Source: CAZPMO01 sp964587515
GTDB lineage: Bacteria; Pseudomonadota; Alphaproteobacteria; MPNO01
DNA length: 48,854 nt
NCBI GenBank assembly: GCA_964587515.1
Contig: CAZPMO010000012.1
Coordinates: 1 to 48,854, forward strand
Direction of reading: 5' to 3'
Positions 25,155 to 33,712 of this stretch are shown piece by piece. Numbering within the stretch: position 1 is the first letter of the stretch; each line of letters opens with the position of its first letter. The position numbers were made by a program, and so were the translations under genes. The notes under the pieces are model-generated. The model ran no database searches. It saw only the letters and a program-made list of their open reading frames with translations, and had not been told where the DNA came from.

Positions 25155-26213
25155 ATGACGAAATACAGGATCGCGGTGATCGCCGGCGACGGCATCGGCA
25201 AGGAAGTCGTGCCCGAGGGGCTGCGCGTGCTGGAAGCGGCCGCTGGCCGCCATGACATCGACTTCGAATGGACCGAGTTTCCATGGGACTGCGCCGATTA
25301 CGCGCGCACCGGACGCATCATGCCCGAAGACGGCATCGACCAGCTTTCCGGGTTCGACGCGGTCTTCCTGGGGGCGGTCGGCTGGCCCGGCGTGCCGGAT
25401 CACGTCTCGCTGTGGGACATGCTGATTCCCATCCGCCGCAGCTTCAACCAGTACGTCAATCTGCGCCCGGTGCGGCTGCTCGAAGGGGTGCGGTCGCCGC
25501 TCGCCGACCGCCAGCCCAGCGATATCGATTTTCTGGTGGTGCGCGAGAACGTCGAGGGCGAATACTCGACCATCGGCGGCAGGTTGTACGAGGGCACCGA
25601 GGACGAGCTCGCCGTGCAGCAGGCGGTGTTCACCCGCAAGGGCTGCGACCGCATCATCCGCTACGCCTTCGAACTCGCCAGCGCGCGACCCGCGAAGAAG
25701 GTAACCTCGGCGACGAAGTCCAACGGCATCATCCATTCCATGCCCTACTGGGACGAACGCTTCGCCGCCATGGGCGAGAACTATCCCGACATCGAAACCG
25801 ACCAGTATCACATCGACATTTTGACCGCGAATTTCGTCCTGTATCCGGACTGGTTCGACGTGGTGGTGGGCTCGAATCTGTTCGGCGATATCCTCTCGGA
25901 CCTCGGTCCGGCGGTGGCGGGCTCGATCGGGCTTGCCGCTTCCGGCAACATCAATCCCGAGAAAAAACACCCCTCCATGTTCGAACCCGTGCACGGCTCG
26001 GCACCCGATATCGCGGGCCAAGGGGTCGCCAACCCGATCGCGCAGATCTGGTCGGGCGCGATGATGCTCGATCATTTCGGCGAGACGGCGGCGGCGCTTG
26101 CGATTACCGACGCGGTCGAGGAGCTGTTGCGCGACGGTGGCCCGCGCACCCGCGATCTCGGCGGCAACGCCGGCACCGAGGATGTCGGCAAGGCCATCGC
26201 GGCGGCGATCTGA
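25155..26213 (+). CDS. Tartrate/D-malate dehydrogenase
   Basis: NAD-dependent beta-hydroxyacid oxidative decarboxylase of the isocitrate/isopropylmalate dehydrogenase family, 352 residues. The N-terminus YRIAVIAGDGIGKEVVPEG, the arginine-rich substrate segment IRRSFNQYVNLRPVRLL, VVRENVEGEYS, the TKSNGI lysine region and NLFGDILSDLGP with its metal-binding aspartates are all present. The sequence matches the tartrate dehydrogenase / DmlA group better than LeuB: the RENVEGEYS segment and the lack of leu genes nearby support this. It is the first gene of an operon with a YfcG-type GST (10 bases) and an MFS permease (4 bases more). Confidence 0.88.
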   Translation: MTKYRIAVIAGDGIGKEVVPEGLRVLEAAAGRHDIDFEWTEFPWDCADYARTGRIMPEDGIDQLSGFDAVFLGAVGWPGVPDHVSLWDMLIPIRRSFNQYVNLRPVRLLEGVRSPLADRQPSDIDFLVVRENVEGEYSTIGGRLYEGTEDELAVQQAVFTRKGCDRIIRYAFELASARPAKKVTSATKSNGIIHSMPYWDERFAAMGENYPDIETDQYHIDILTANFVLYPDWFDVVVGSNLFGDILSDLGPAVAGSIGLAASGNINPEKKHPSMFEPVHGSAPDIAGQGVANPIAQIWSGAMMLDHFGETAAALAITDAVEELLRDGGPRTRDLGGNAGTEDVGKAIAAAI

Positions 26214-26223
26214 CGGGAACCCC

Positions 26224-26910
26224 ATGATCGACCTTTATGCCTGGCCTACACCCAACGGGCAGAAGATTTCGATCATGCTGGAGGAGTGCGGCCTCGCCTA
26301 CAACGTGATCGCGGTCGACATCAACAAGGGCGAACAGTTCGCGCCCGAGTTCCTCGCCATCAGCCCAAACAATCGAATTCCCGCCATTGTCGATCACGAG
26401 ACCGGAACGACATTGTTCGAATCCGGCGCGATCCTGATCTATCTCGCGGAGAGAACCGGGCGTTTCCTGCCCGCCGAGGGGCCGGGGCGCTACGCCGTTC
26501 TGCAATGGCTGATGTTCCAGATGGGCGGGCTGGGACCCATGTGCGGCCAGGCCCATCATTTTCGCCAGCAGATGGGAGGCGTCGAGGTTCCCTACGGCAT
26601 CGAGCGCTACACGAACGAGGTAGGACGGCTTTACCGTGTGATGAACATTCGTCTCGGCGAGGCTCCCTATCTCGGCGGCGCCGATTATTCGATCGCCGAC
26701 ATGGCATGCTGGCCGTGGGCGCGGCCCATGCGCCGCCAGGGACACGAGCGCGACGACTTCCCCAATCTCAAACGCTGGTTCGACGACATCGCGGCGCGCC
26801 CCGCCGTTCAGCGCGGCATGGGGTTGCTGGCGGAACATCGCGGCAGCCGCGCCATGACCGACGGCTCACGCGATATCCTGTTCGGCAAATCCCAGTTCGA
26901 ACGGCGCTAG
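26224..26910 (+). CDS. yfcG: YfcG-like glutathione S-transferase
   Basis: Nu-class glutathione transferase / disulfide-bond oxidoreductase, 228 residues. The N-terminal thioredoxin-like domain starts MIDLYAWPTPNGQKISIMLEE with Thr9 and Asn11, the residues that replace the usual catalytic Tyr or Ser in YfcG. NNRIPAIVD and FESGAILIYLAE bind glutathione; the helical domain includes WLMFQMGGLGPMCGQAHHF and YSIADMACWPW. All these agree closely with E. coli YfcG. It reduces disulfides with glutathione. Position between the dehydrogenase and the MFS gene suggests co-transcription; the metabolic link is unclear. Confidence 0.9.
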   Translation: MIDLYAWPTPNGQKISIMLEECGLAYNVIAVDINKGEQFAPEFLAISPNNRIPAIVDHETGTTLFESGAILIYLAERTGRFLPAEGPGRYAVLQWLMFQMGGLGPMCGQAHHFRQQMGGVEVPYGIERYTNEVGRLYRVMNIRLGEAPYLGGADYSIADMACWPWARPMRRQGHERDDFPNLKRWFDDIAARPAVQRGMGLLAEHRGSRAMTDGSRDILFGKSQFERR

Positions 26911-26914
26911 ACCC

Positions 26915-28129
26915 ATGGGCTTCCGCGTGCTGGCCCTTTGTTTCCTGTGCTATGCCGCCGTGCGCGGTTTGCAGGAATCCTACGCGGTTTTCCTGCTGCC
27001 GCTTTCCGCCGAGTTCGGCTGGAGCCGGGGCCAGGTTTCCAGCGTCTATTCCTTCGGCTTTATCGTTATTGGATTCGCCGGGCCGTTGATCGGCATCCTT
27101 TCGGACCGCTGGGGACCGCTCCGGGTGAGCCTCGCGGGAATCGTGCTGGCCGCCGCCGCCGCCGCGCTGGCCTCGCAAGCCGACGCGTTGTGGCAGCTTT
27201 ATCTTACCGTCGGGATCATGATGGGCGTCGCGGCATCGTGCACCGGGTTCGTGACCATAACGGCGCTCTTGAGCCGCTGGTTCCGGGAACGCCTCAACAC
27301 CGCGCTTGCGATCGCCCACTCGTCATCCGGTGTGGGTATCCTGCTGTTCGGCCCGACCGCCCAGCTTCTGATCGATTCGGGCGGTTGGCGCTTCGCCTAT
27401 CTGGTACTGGCCGCCGGTCTTGCGGCCCTGCTGCCGGTGTTTCTTGTCTTGCGCTGGCGGGTCGCGGAGGCCGGCCACCCCGATTTGCGCGGCCCGTTGA
27501 CGCGGCCCCGACACGGCAACGCCAGGCAACCGGCCGGCGACGCGCTCGACCTCGCGGCGGCGCTGCGCACCGCCGCCTTCTGGGGCATGGCGTTTTCGTT
27601 CCTGTGCACGTCGGGTGCCATGTTCTTGGTGGTGCTTCAGACCCCGGCCTTTCTGGTCGAAACCGGCTACACGCCGCGCGAGGCCGCCGATGCGTTCGGG
27701 CTGCTTGGACTGTTGCTGCCGGCGGGGATGGTGGGGTTCGGCTGGCTGGGAGACCGCATCGGCCGGCCGCAAGCCGTCCTGATCAGCTACGCGCTGACCA
27801 TTTCGGGCATATTCTGCCTGTCATTATTGGCGGCGGGACCCTCGACGGTGCTGCTCGCATTGTTCATCGCCATGTTCGGCGGCACGTTCGGTTGTCGCGG
27901 CCCCGCCATGTCGACCATCGCCGCGCTGGTGTTTCGCGGCCCCCACTTCGGACGCATCTACGGGTTCATCACGCTCGGCATGGGGCTCGGCGGCGGAACC
28001 GGCGCCTGGCTCGGCGGCGCGCTTTATGATTTCACCGGCGGTTATCAGTCGGGGCTGGTCATCGCCATGGTCCTGCTCGCGTTGGGCGCCGTTCCGTTCG
28101 TGGCGGTGCGCGCCATCAGGCGCGGCTAA
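26915..28129 (+). CDS. MFS transporter (2), oxalate/formate-antiporter-like
   Basis: Major facilitator permease, 404 residues, about 12 membrane helices. The first loop has the family's SDRWGPLRVSLAG motif (about residues 64-76) and the central loop at 180-210 is charged. The pattern FLLPLSAEFGWSRGQVS near the N-terminus is typical of the monocarboxylate/oxalate-formate branch. As the third gene of the dehydrogenase-GST operon, it probably imports a dicarboxylic or hydroxy acid such as tartrate or malate; this is inference. Its last four bases overlap the convergent hydrolase gene. Confidence 0.86.
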   Translation: MGFRVLALCFLCYAAVRGLQESYAVFLLPLSAEFGWSRGQVSSVYSFGFIVIGFAGPLIGILSDRWGPLRVSLAGIVLAAAAAALASQADALWQLYLTVGIMMGVAASCTGFVTITALLSRWFRERLNTALAIAHSSSGVGILLFGPTAQLLIDSGGWRFAYLVLAAGLAALLPVFLVLRWRVAEAGHPDLRGPLTRPRHGNARQPAGDALDLAAALRTAAFWGMAFSFLCTSGAMFLVVLQTPAFLVETGYTPREAADAFGLLGLLLPAGMVGFGWLGDRIGRPQAVLISYALTISGIFCLSLLAAGPSTVLLALFIAMFGGTFGCRGPAMSTIAALVFRGPHFGRIYGFITLGMGLGGGTGAWLGGALYDFTGGYQSGLVIAMVLLALGAVPFVAVRAIRRG

Positions 28130-28980
28130 AGCCCCATCAATTCGAAAGTCGCCTTCAGCAGCGCGCCATCGGGATTGGCGAACTGTTCTGCGACCTCGAA
28201 ATGGTTGAGGCCGGGCAGGTCCAACTCGACACAGGCGTGGCCGCGATCGCGCAGCGCGGCGGCGAACTCGATCGAATGGCGGCGGAATTCCCTCTGCTCG
28301 CCCTCGCCATAGGCGATCACCATGGGCGGCATGGTGTCGGGGATCTGGCGCTGCGCGCTGTGGTCGAGTTTCACATATTCGTTGCGCGACGACAGCCGCA
28401 CCGGCTCCAGATCGTACATGCCGCTGGCCGCGACCGCGCCCTTGATGACATCGCCCGGCAGCCCCGCTTCACGCGCCCAGTCCGTGACCGCCAACAATCC
28501 CACCACATGGCCGCCCGATGAATGGCCCGCGACATAAAGCCGGTCGGGATCGGCGCCGAAATCGCGCGCGTTCCCGTGTGACCAGATCATCGCGGCGCGG
28601 CACTGGCGCACCAGCTCGTCCAGCGTGACCTTGGGCAGGAGCGCGAAATTCACCGAGACGAAGGTCGCGCCGGCGGCCACGAACGGCGCCGCCTGATGAC
28701 TGTTATTGTCCTTGTGCCAACGTGTCCAGGCGCCGCCATGGTAATAGACCACCATTGGCGCGCCTTCGGCGGCGGCGGGAAAAATATCGACACGCTCGTC
28801 CTCGGTCGGGCCATAGGCGACGTCGAGGCGGCAATCCAGCGTCTCGCGCACCCGCGCGCTCTCGACCTCCCAGCGCGCCATGTAATCGTTGGCGTCGGGC
28901 ACCAGAATGCGTTGGTTGTACTGATCGTTGAGCGCGTCCTGGTCGTAATCGAGCCAGATCTTGGATTTTTCGGTGGTCAT
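28126..28980 (-). CDS. Alpha/beta-hydrolase (2), kynurenine-formamidase/esterase-like
   Basis: Hydrolase of 284 residues. HGGAW (81-85) is the oxyanion-hole motif of the hormone-sensitive-lipase/BD-FAE group, and GHSSGG (152-157) carries nucleophile Ser154. Candidate catalytic acid and base lie in the last 70 residues, with His in LPGLNHFEV. Similar proteins include arylformamidases and feruloyl-type esterases, so an ester or amide of an aromatic or small acid is a plausible substrate. No signal peptide. It is divergent from the tandem OsmC gene across a 186-base gap in which I see no other gene. Confidence 0.83.
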   Translation of the reverse strand: MTTEKSKIWLDYDQDALNDQYNQRILVPDANDYMARWEVESARVRETLDCRLDVAYGPTEDERVDIFPAAAEGAPMVVYYHGGAWTRWHKDNNSHQAAPFVAAGATFVSVNFALLPKVTLDELVRQCRAAMIWSHGNARDFGADPDRLYVAGHSSGGHVVGLLAVTDWAREAGLPGDVIKGAVAASGMYDLEPVRLSSRNEYVKLDHSAQRQIPDTMPPMVIAYGEGEQREFRRHSIEFAAALRDRGHACVELDLPGLNHFEVAEQFANPDGALLKATFELMGL

Positions 28981-29166
28981 GGTTCCCCTATATCATGGAC
29001 GTCCTATCCAAGCATCGCGTTTTAGGTATCCAATGGTTGGTTGAGCCGCCGATGACGCGCCGGGTTTTCCCGGCCGAAGTGTAGACCTCGCTCGCGCGTT
29101 AAAGGTAGTCTGGCGGCCGGATACCGGAACGCCGCTTCGGCGATAATTCTCAATAAGGGAGACTCC

Positions 29167-30369
29167 ATGACACCGGACACGATGCCCACCGAAACCATCG
29201 AGACGAGCGGGTTTCCCCTCGGCTTTCGAGTGGCGTCCGGGACTGACCGCCCCAGCGTGCTCGGCGCCGGTGAAGGACGCGAAATATACGTGGTGGAGGC
29301 GCGCAAGCTCGCGGGGCACCAGAAGGAAGCGGTCGTCCGCGAAGGCGCGGCGGGAAGCCAATGGCGCCTGACAAGCGATGAGGGCGGGCATATCAACGGC
29401 ACGGATCTCGCGCCGTTTCCACTGGGATTTTTCAATGCGGGGCTTCAGGGCGACGTGATGGGACGCATGGCGGCCCTGGCGAAGGCGCGGGATATCGCGC
29501 TCGACGAATTGCGCGTCGAGTTGAGGAACGGCTATTGGTTGACCGGGTCCTTCGTGCGCGGCACCGGAGAAGGATTCGCCGAGCCTGCCGCGATCAAGGT
29601 CATCCTGCGATCGGACGCAAGCGCCGATGAAATCACCCGGCTGGTTTCGGACGCGGTCCATGCTTCGCCGGCGCTGGCCGCCATGGCGAACCCGCTGGTG
29701 AACACCTTCGCGCTCTACATTAATGGCCGGCGACGGACGGTGAGCACCCTGACCCCATCCGCCTCCGACGACGCGCCCGATCCGTTCGTCACATACGGCA
29801 TGGTGCCGTCGCCGCGTCATGAAGACGGCGACGTCGAGGATCTCATCCGCAAGACCGGGCAGGAGGAGGCGGGCGAGATAGAGCCCGCGCCCGCCGGCAC
29901 GACGACCCGTATCGTTCGCGTGGTTCAAGGGGTCGGCCGATTGATCGATCCGGCCGGCGTCACCGAGACGGATACGTGGCTGGAAATGCCGGGCATGAGC
30001 CATTTCGCCCTCAGGTCGAGCGAACGCGCGGATGCCGATGTCGGCCCAACCGCGCTCGCGCATCTGTCGGCCGGCGTCGCTTTTTGCTTCATGACCCAAC
30101 TCGATCGCTACATCCACAACATGAAATTCGATATCGACGGCGTCCGGCTGGTCCAATATTCCCCCTTCGCGGTGAGCGCGGAGGCAGGGCGCTTCCGTGG
30201 CGGCTCGGCGCCGTTCGATACGCATCTATTCCTCAACGGTCGTGAAGCCGACGAAGCGTACGAGCGGCTGATGCATATCGCCGCGCGCACCTGCTATTTG
30301 CACTCGACACTCGCGGCATCGCTCGACCCCCAGCTCGCCATCGAACTCAACGGTGAGGATGTCCTGTAG
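29167..30369 (+). CDS. Tandem OsmC-like protein
   Basis: A 400-residue protein with two OsmC/Ohr-fold halves. The first (about 75-195) has the fold pattern LGFFNAGLQGDVMGRMA ... LRVELRNGYW ... FALYINGRR but no cysteine at either redox position. The second (about 290-395) keeps Cys307 in SAGVAFCFMTQL and Cys376 in ARTCYLHSTL, the spacing expected for the peroxidatic and resolving residues. OsmC proteins reduce organic peroxides. A full dimer-like unit in one chain with one dead half is unusual. An AGGGAGA ribosome site precedes the ATG. Neighbours are a hydrolase and a von Willebrand-type protein; it seems to be transcribed alone. Confidence 0.75.
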   Translation: MTPDTMPTETIETSGFPLGFRVASGTDRPSVLGAGEGREIYVVEARKLAGHQKEAVVREGAAGSQWRLTSDEGGHINGTDLAPFPLGFFNAGLQGDVMGRMAALAKARDIALDELRVELRNGYWLTGSFVRGTGEGFAEPAAIKVILRSDASADEITRLVSDAVHASPALAAMANPLVNTFALYINGRRRTVSTLTPSASDDAPDPFVTYGMVPSPRHEDGDVEDLIRKTGQEEAGEIEPAPAGTTTRIVRVVQGVGRLIDPAGVTETDTWLEMPGMSHFALRSSERADADVGPTALAHLSAGVAFCFMTQLDRYIHNMKFDIDGVRLVQYSPFAVSAEAGRFRGGSAPFDTHLFLNGREADEAYERLMHIAARTCYLHSTLAASLDPQLAIELNGEDVL

Positions 30370-30404
30370 GCGCCGACTCCGGTAAATCGTATTAAGTCCG
30401 CCAG

Positions 30405-31211
30405 CTAAAAATCGTCGCTCTGGCGCATAATTCGTTCGCCGATGTCGCAGGGCGGGGAAACCCGCGCCTTGCGCCGGGCCTGCGCCGGAATAATTCGCGC
30501 CTTCGGCGGCTGGCGGCCCGCGATCTCCAGGATCAGCTTGCGGCGCACCGCGCGGGCGAAATCGCGGAAATTCGCCGCGACCTCGATGAACGCGCCGGGG
30601 CCGCCGATCACGCAGTTGCGGTAATAGAGGTCGAGATCGGGAATGTTGTATCGGGTGAACATGCCGCCGCCATCGTCGAGGATCGGCAGACCGTTGATGG
30701 TCACGCGCTTGGCGACAGCGCGGTCGCGGGCCACGGGGACCAGGTCGCCGTTGTTGTTGGGGCCGTCGCCCGAGATGTCGATCACCCGGCGCGTGCCCTC
30801 GAACCCGTTGCCGTCGAACCAGGGCAGGGCGAAATCGATGGCGCCGCTGATCGAGGTTCGCATGGCGACGCTCGGGGTCGATGCGGCCAACATGCCGGCG
30901 AAACGGTGTGCGCCGTCGGTATCCTCGATCGCCGTCCATTCGGCGACGATGTTGGAATGATAGCTGCCCGCCCATTCCACATAGGCGACCGCGATGCGCC
31001 GCAGCATGCCGGAACGGATGGCGCGGATCACTTTTTCGTCGCGGAACGCCTCTACATAGCCTTGGCGCTGCAACCGCGCCTCTTCCTCGTCGATGCTGCG
31101 CGAAACATCCACCGCGATGACCAGTTCGAGATCGACCGGCACATCACGCGCCTCGGCGCGCGGACACAGACCCAGCAGCACAACCGCCAGCACGGCTAAA
31201 AAGCGTCCCAT
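30405..31211 (-). CDS. DUF1194 (von Willebrand factor A-like) secreted protein
   Basis: Secreted or periplasmic protein, 268 residues. Residues 1-22 are a signal peptide, and the mature part starts with a vWA-like domain: LELVIAVDVSRSID holds the DxSxS metal site (35-39), with RVIDISGDGPNNNG further on and a late ITINGLPILDD-like segment. This is the DUF1194 pattern, known from alphaproteobacteria and without assigned function; vWA domains usually mediate protein contacts. It ends with a basic tail. It is convergent with the OsmC gene and divergent from a cupin gene. Confidence 0.85.
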   Translation of the reverse strand: MGRFLAVLAVVLLGLCPRAEARDVPVDLELVIAVDVSRSIDEEEARLQRQGYVEAFRDEKVIRAIRSGMLRRIAVAYVEWAGSYHSNIVAEWTAIEDTDGAHRFAGMLAASTPSVAMRTSISGAIDFALPWFDGNGFEGTRRVIDISGDGPNNNGDLVPVARDRAVAKRVTINGLPILDDGGGMFTRYNIPDLDLYYRNCVIGGPGAFIEVAANFRDFARAVRRKLILEIAGRQPPKARIIPAQARRKARVSPPCDIGERIMRQSDDF

Positions 31212-31294
31212 TTCCGGAGAATGCCATTCCGCGCGCGCAAAATCAGCGCCTTTCTTGGTATAAGTCGGTGAAACCGCAACGGGAGGGAATCCAA

Positions 31295-31753
31295 ATGGCG
31301 TTCAGCGTAAGACGCGTGGTTACGGGACACGACGAAAACGGCAAGGCGGTCGTCAGGATCGACGACGCCGGTGCCAACCAGAAAAGCGGCCGCGCCAACA
31401 TGACCGGACAGGTGATCTGGACCAGCGACGACCTGCCGCTCGATTTCAACGAGGATGGCGAGGACAAGGGCGCGCGGGAGGTCGGCACCACGATCCCCGG
31501 CGGCGCGGTATTCCGGGTGGTCCAGTTCCGCCCCGGCGTCGCGCCACGCAACCATCGCACCGACAGCATCGATTACGCGGTCGTGATTTCGGGCGCGATC
31601 GACATGGAGATGGACGACACCGTCGTGCACCTGAAAGCCGGCGATGTGCTGGTGCAGCGCGGCACCATCCACAATTGGGTGAATAACGGCGACGAGCCCT
31701 GCGTGATCGCGTTCACGCTGATCAGCGCCAACGGCGACACCGCGGTCGGCTGA
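31295..31753 (+). CDS. Cupin-domain protein (1)
   Basis: Small beta-barrel protein, 152 residues. It begins with a conserved stretch around RRVVTGHDENGKAVV, and the cupin core runs over about 80-145: NHRTDSIDYAVVISG, then LKAGDVLVQRGTIHNWVN, which supplies metal-ligand histidines and an acidic residue. It is clearly paralogous to the cupin at 37935-38456. The ATG has GGGAGG upstream; an alternative GTG nine codons earlier lacks one. Proteins of this type lie in catabolic clusters and may be decarboxylases, isomerases or dioxygenase-like. A GFA-family gene follows after 31 bases. Confidence 0.83.
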   Translation: MAFSVRRVVTGHDENGKAVVRIDDAGANQKSGRANMTGQVIWTSDDLPLDFNEDGEDKGAREVGTTIPGGAVFRVVQFRPGVAPRNHRTDSIDYAVVISGAIDMEMDDTVVHLKAGDVLVQRGTIHNWVNNGDEPCVIAFTLISANGDTAVG

Positions 31754-31784
31754 ACGCCGGTCGAACCAAAAAGGGAGATATGAG

Positions 31785-32192
31785 ATGAAAATCGACGGAA
31801 GCTGCCATTGCGGCAACATTACTTTCGAGGCCGAGGTCGATCCCGACAATGTGGGGATCTGTCACTGCACCGATTGCCAGGCGCTGTCGGCGTCGGCCTT
31901 CAGGGTCGGGGTCACCGCGTCGGAGGACGATTTCAAAATTCTGAGCGGCGAACTGAAAATCTATGTGAAGACCGCCGAGAGCGGCACGCCCCGGGCCCAG
32001 GGCTTCTGCGGCGACTGCGGCACCAACATCTATTCGACCTCGGTCGGCGATGGTCCGAAGGTCTACCGGCTGCGCACCGGTGCCATCCGCCAGCGCGACC
32101 AGCTTCCGCCGCAAGGGCAAATCTGGTTCCGCTCGGCGCAAAGCTGGGTCACCGAGATCGGATCGATCCCCCGCCGCGAAATGCAGACTTAG
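31785..32192 (+). CDS. GFA/CENP-V-family zinc protein
   Basis: Glutathione-dependent formaldehyde-activating (GFA) family protein, 135 residues. Seven cysteines bind zinc in the family pattern: C7, C9, C26, C28, C31, C75 and C78 (GSCHCGNITF, GICHCTDCQ, GFCGDCGTN). The original Gfa protein speeds the joining of formaldehyde to glutathione; most family members are untested. An AGGGAG ribosome site precedes the ATG. It follows the first cupin on the same strand. O-demethylation by Rieske enzymes releases formaldehyde, so a detoxifying role is possible but unproven. Confidence 0.87.
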   Translation: MKIDGSCHCGNITFEAEVDPDNVGICHCTDCQALSASAFRVGVTASEDDFKILSGELKIYVKTAESGTPRAQGFCGDCGTNIYSTSVGDGPKVYRLRTGAIRQRDQLPPQGQIWFRSAQSWVTEIGSIPRREMQT

Positions 32193-32217
32193 GGAGACGC
32201 TCCGGTCGGCAATCATT

Positions 32218-32320
32218 TGTAGGGGCGGGTCTCCGACCCGCCCGAAGCCGAACGATCAGGCGATATCTCGATCAGCTTGTGTGACGCCGCCCACGGGCGG
32301 GTCGGAGACCCGCCCCTACA
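32218..32320. repeat. Perfect 27-bp inverted repeat, each arm a hairpin
   Basis: The arms are 32218-32244 and 32294-32320, exact reverse complements separated by 49 bases. Each arm can itself fold: GGGCGGGTC and GACCCGCCC around a TCC loop. It lies between the convergent GFA and luciferase-like genes. There is no T-run or transposase. It looks like a paired REP-type element of the TGTAGGGGCGGGT kind that is common between genes in environmental proteobacteria, and it may block transcription from both sides. Confidence 0.8.
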
Positions 32321-32361
32321 TTACGTCGGTGAACGCATTATGCGTGTGAAACCAGTCGCTC

Positions 32362-33573
32362 CTACCGGTCCATCTCGACGACCTGCGAGGCGGGCATCTC
32401 GAAGCCTTTGACCGGGTCCTTGGCGTCCGAGCCGTCAAGCTCGCGTAGCGCCGGCATGACCTCATCGGCGAATAGTTCCATGCTTTTATGGGTCAGGTCG
32501 GGCGGCAGTGTCGCGAACTGCAACATGGGCAGGAAATAGCCGAGATTGACCTCGCGATGATATTCCGTGAGCCGCTTGCGGATGGTGTCGGGACTGCCGA
32601 CCAGCACCACGCCCTGCTCGTTCAGCACTTCCGGTGTCTGCGACCCGCTGAGCTGGGATTTGTGCTGGCGCACGCGCTTCAGCGAATCGGTCGACATGTA
32701 ACCGGGCGGCAACAGCATCTCGGCGGTGAAGTTCAGGAATTTGTTGAAAAAATTATCGACATGGGGCGCCGCTTCCTTCATGGCTTGCTCGTCGGTCTCC
32801 GCCACATAAACCGGCGCGGCCCACCCCAATTGTTCCTGGCTCGCCGTATAGCCGTATTCCTCGGCCTGCAGTCGGTAGGCATTCAGGAACCGGGTTACCG
32901 AAGCGAACGGGCTGAAGGTCTGGAGATAGACGTATTTACGGTCGGGGTGCGAGGTCCAGCGGATGGTCTCGGCCGAGCCCAGCGACGGGCACCAGATCGG
33001 CGGGTGCGGCTTCCGATAGGGGCGCGGCCAGACGTTCACATATTCGAAGTGATAATGCTTGCCCTCGAAGGCGAACGGGCCTTCCTCGGTCCAGGCGCGG
33101 ATCACCAGATCGTGGGCTTCGTGGAACCGCTCCAGCGACGAGGTCGGGTTCACGCCCATGGAGTAATATTCGCAGCCGATGCCGCGCACCATGCCGCTGA
33201 TCAGCCGGCCGCCGGTGATGCAGTCGATCATGGCGTGTTCTTCGGCCAGCGTCAGCGGGTGTTCGCGCAGATTGAAGGCGTTGCCGAGGATGGCGATATC
33301 GGCCTTGCGCGTGCGCCGCGACAGGGCCGCCGCCATCACCACCGGCGACGGCATGATGCCGTAGGCGTTCTGGTGGTGTTCGTTGACGCACACCCCGTCG
33401 AAGCCCAACTCCTCGCCATATTCCAGCTCGTCGAGGTAACGGTTGTAGAGCGCGTGCCCCTCAATGGGGTCGAAATAGCTGTTGGGCAACGTCACCCACG
33501 ATGCGTTGTGCTTCTCGGTATAGTCGAGATCGAGCGCCGCATACGGCATGAGATGGAACAGGTAGGTCTTCAT
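32362..33573 (-). CDS. LLM-class flavin-dependent oxidoreductase
   Basis: Luciferase-like monooxygenase, 403 residues, TIM-barrel fold. Family segments include the LGFDGVCVNEHHQ loop (about 57-69), the AILGNAFNLREHPLTLAEEHAMID stretch, GRLISGMVRG and RPYRKPHPPIWCPSLGS. These enzymes use FMNH2 (or F420) to oxidise organic substrates such as alkanes, sulfonates or aldehydes. GGAGG precedes the ATG. A good sigma70 promoter lies 35-63 bases upstream. No flavin reductase is adjacent. It is divergent from the dienelactone hydrolase gene. Confidence 0.88.
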   Translation of the reverse strand: MKTYLFHLMPYAALDLDYTEKHNASWVTLPNSYFDPIEGHALYNRYLDELEYGEELGFDGVCVNEHHQNAYGIMPSPVVMAAALSRRTRKADIAILGNAFNLREHPLTLAEEHAMIDCITGGRLISGMVRGIGCEYYSMGVNPTSSLERFHEAHDLVIRAWTEEGPFAFEGKHYHFEYVNVWPRPYRKPHPPIWCPSLGSAETIRWTSHPDRKYVYLQTFSPFASVTRFLNAYRLQAEEYGYTASQEQLGWAAPVYVAETDEQAMKEAAPHVDNFFNKFLNFTAEMLLPPGYMSTDSLKRVRQHKSQLSGSQTPEVLNEQGVVLVGSPDTIRKRLTEYHREVNLGYFLPMLQFATLPPDLTHKSMELFADEVMPALRELDGSDAKDPVKGFEMPASQVVEMDR

Positions 33574-33607
33574 TGCGCCCTCCGCTTTTTCTTGGTTCGG
33601 CGGATAT

Positions 33608-33636
33608 ATTATCGCGCGCGCCGCGCCGCTTGTCAG
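33608..33636 (-). promoter_or_regulatory. Sigma70-type promoter of the luciferase-like gene
   Basis: On the minus strand CTGACA (33636-33631) is followed after 17 bases by GATAAT (33613-33608). The predicted start near 33601 gives a leader of about 28 bases containing GGAGG before the ATG at 33573. Confidence 0.6.
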
Positions 33637-33712
33637 TCGAAATTGCCGCTTCTTCCGCCGCCCGGGAGATCACGCTAGGATATTTCCGTCACATAACCGG
33701 GGGAGGCGCGAC

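Noticed and set aside
31268..31294. GTG start nine codons upstream for the first cupin
   Set aside because: It lacks a ribosome site, whereas GGGAGG lies upstream of the ATG at 31295.
32218..32320. Inverted repeats as ends of an insertion sequence
   Set aside because: The element is 103 bases, has no coding capacity, and no target duplication was visible.
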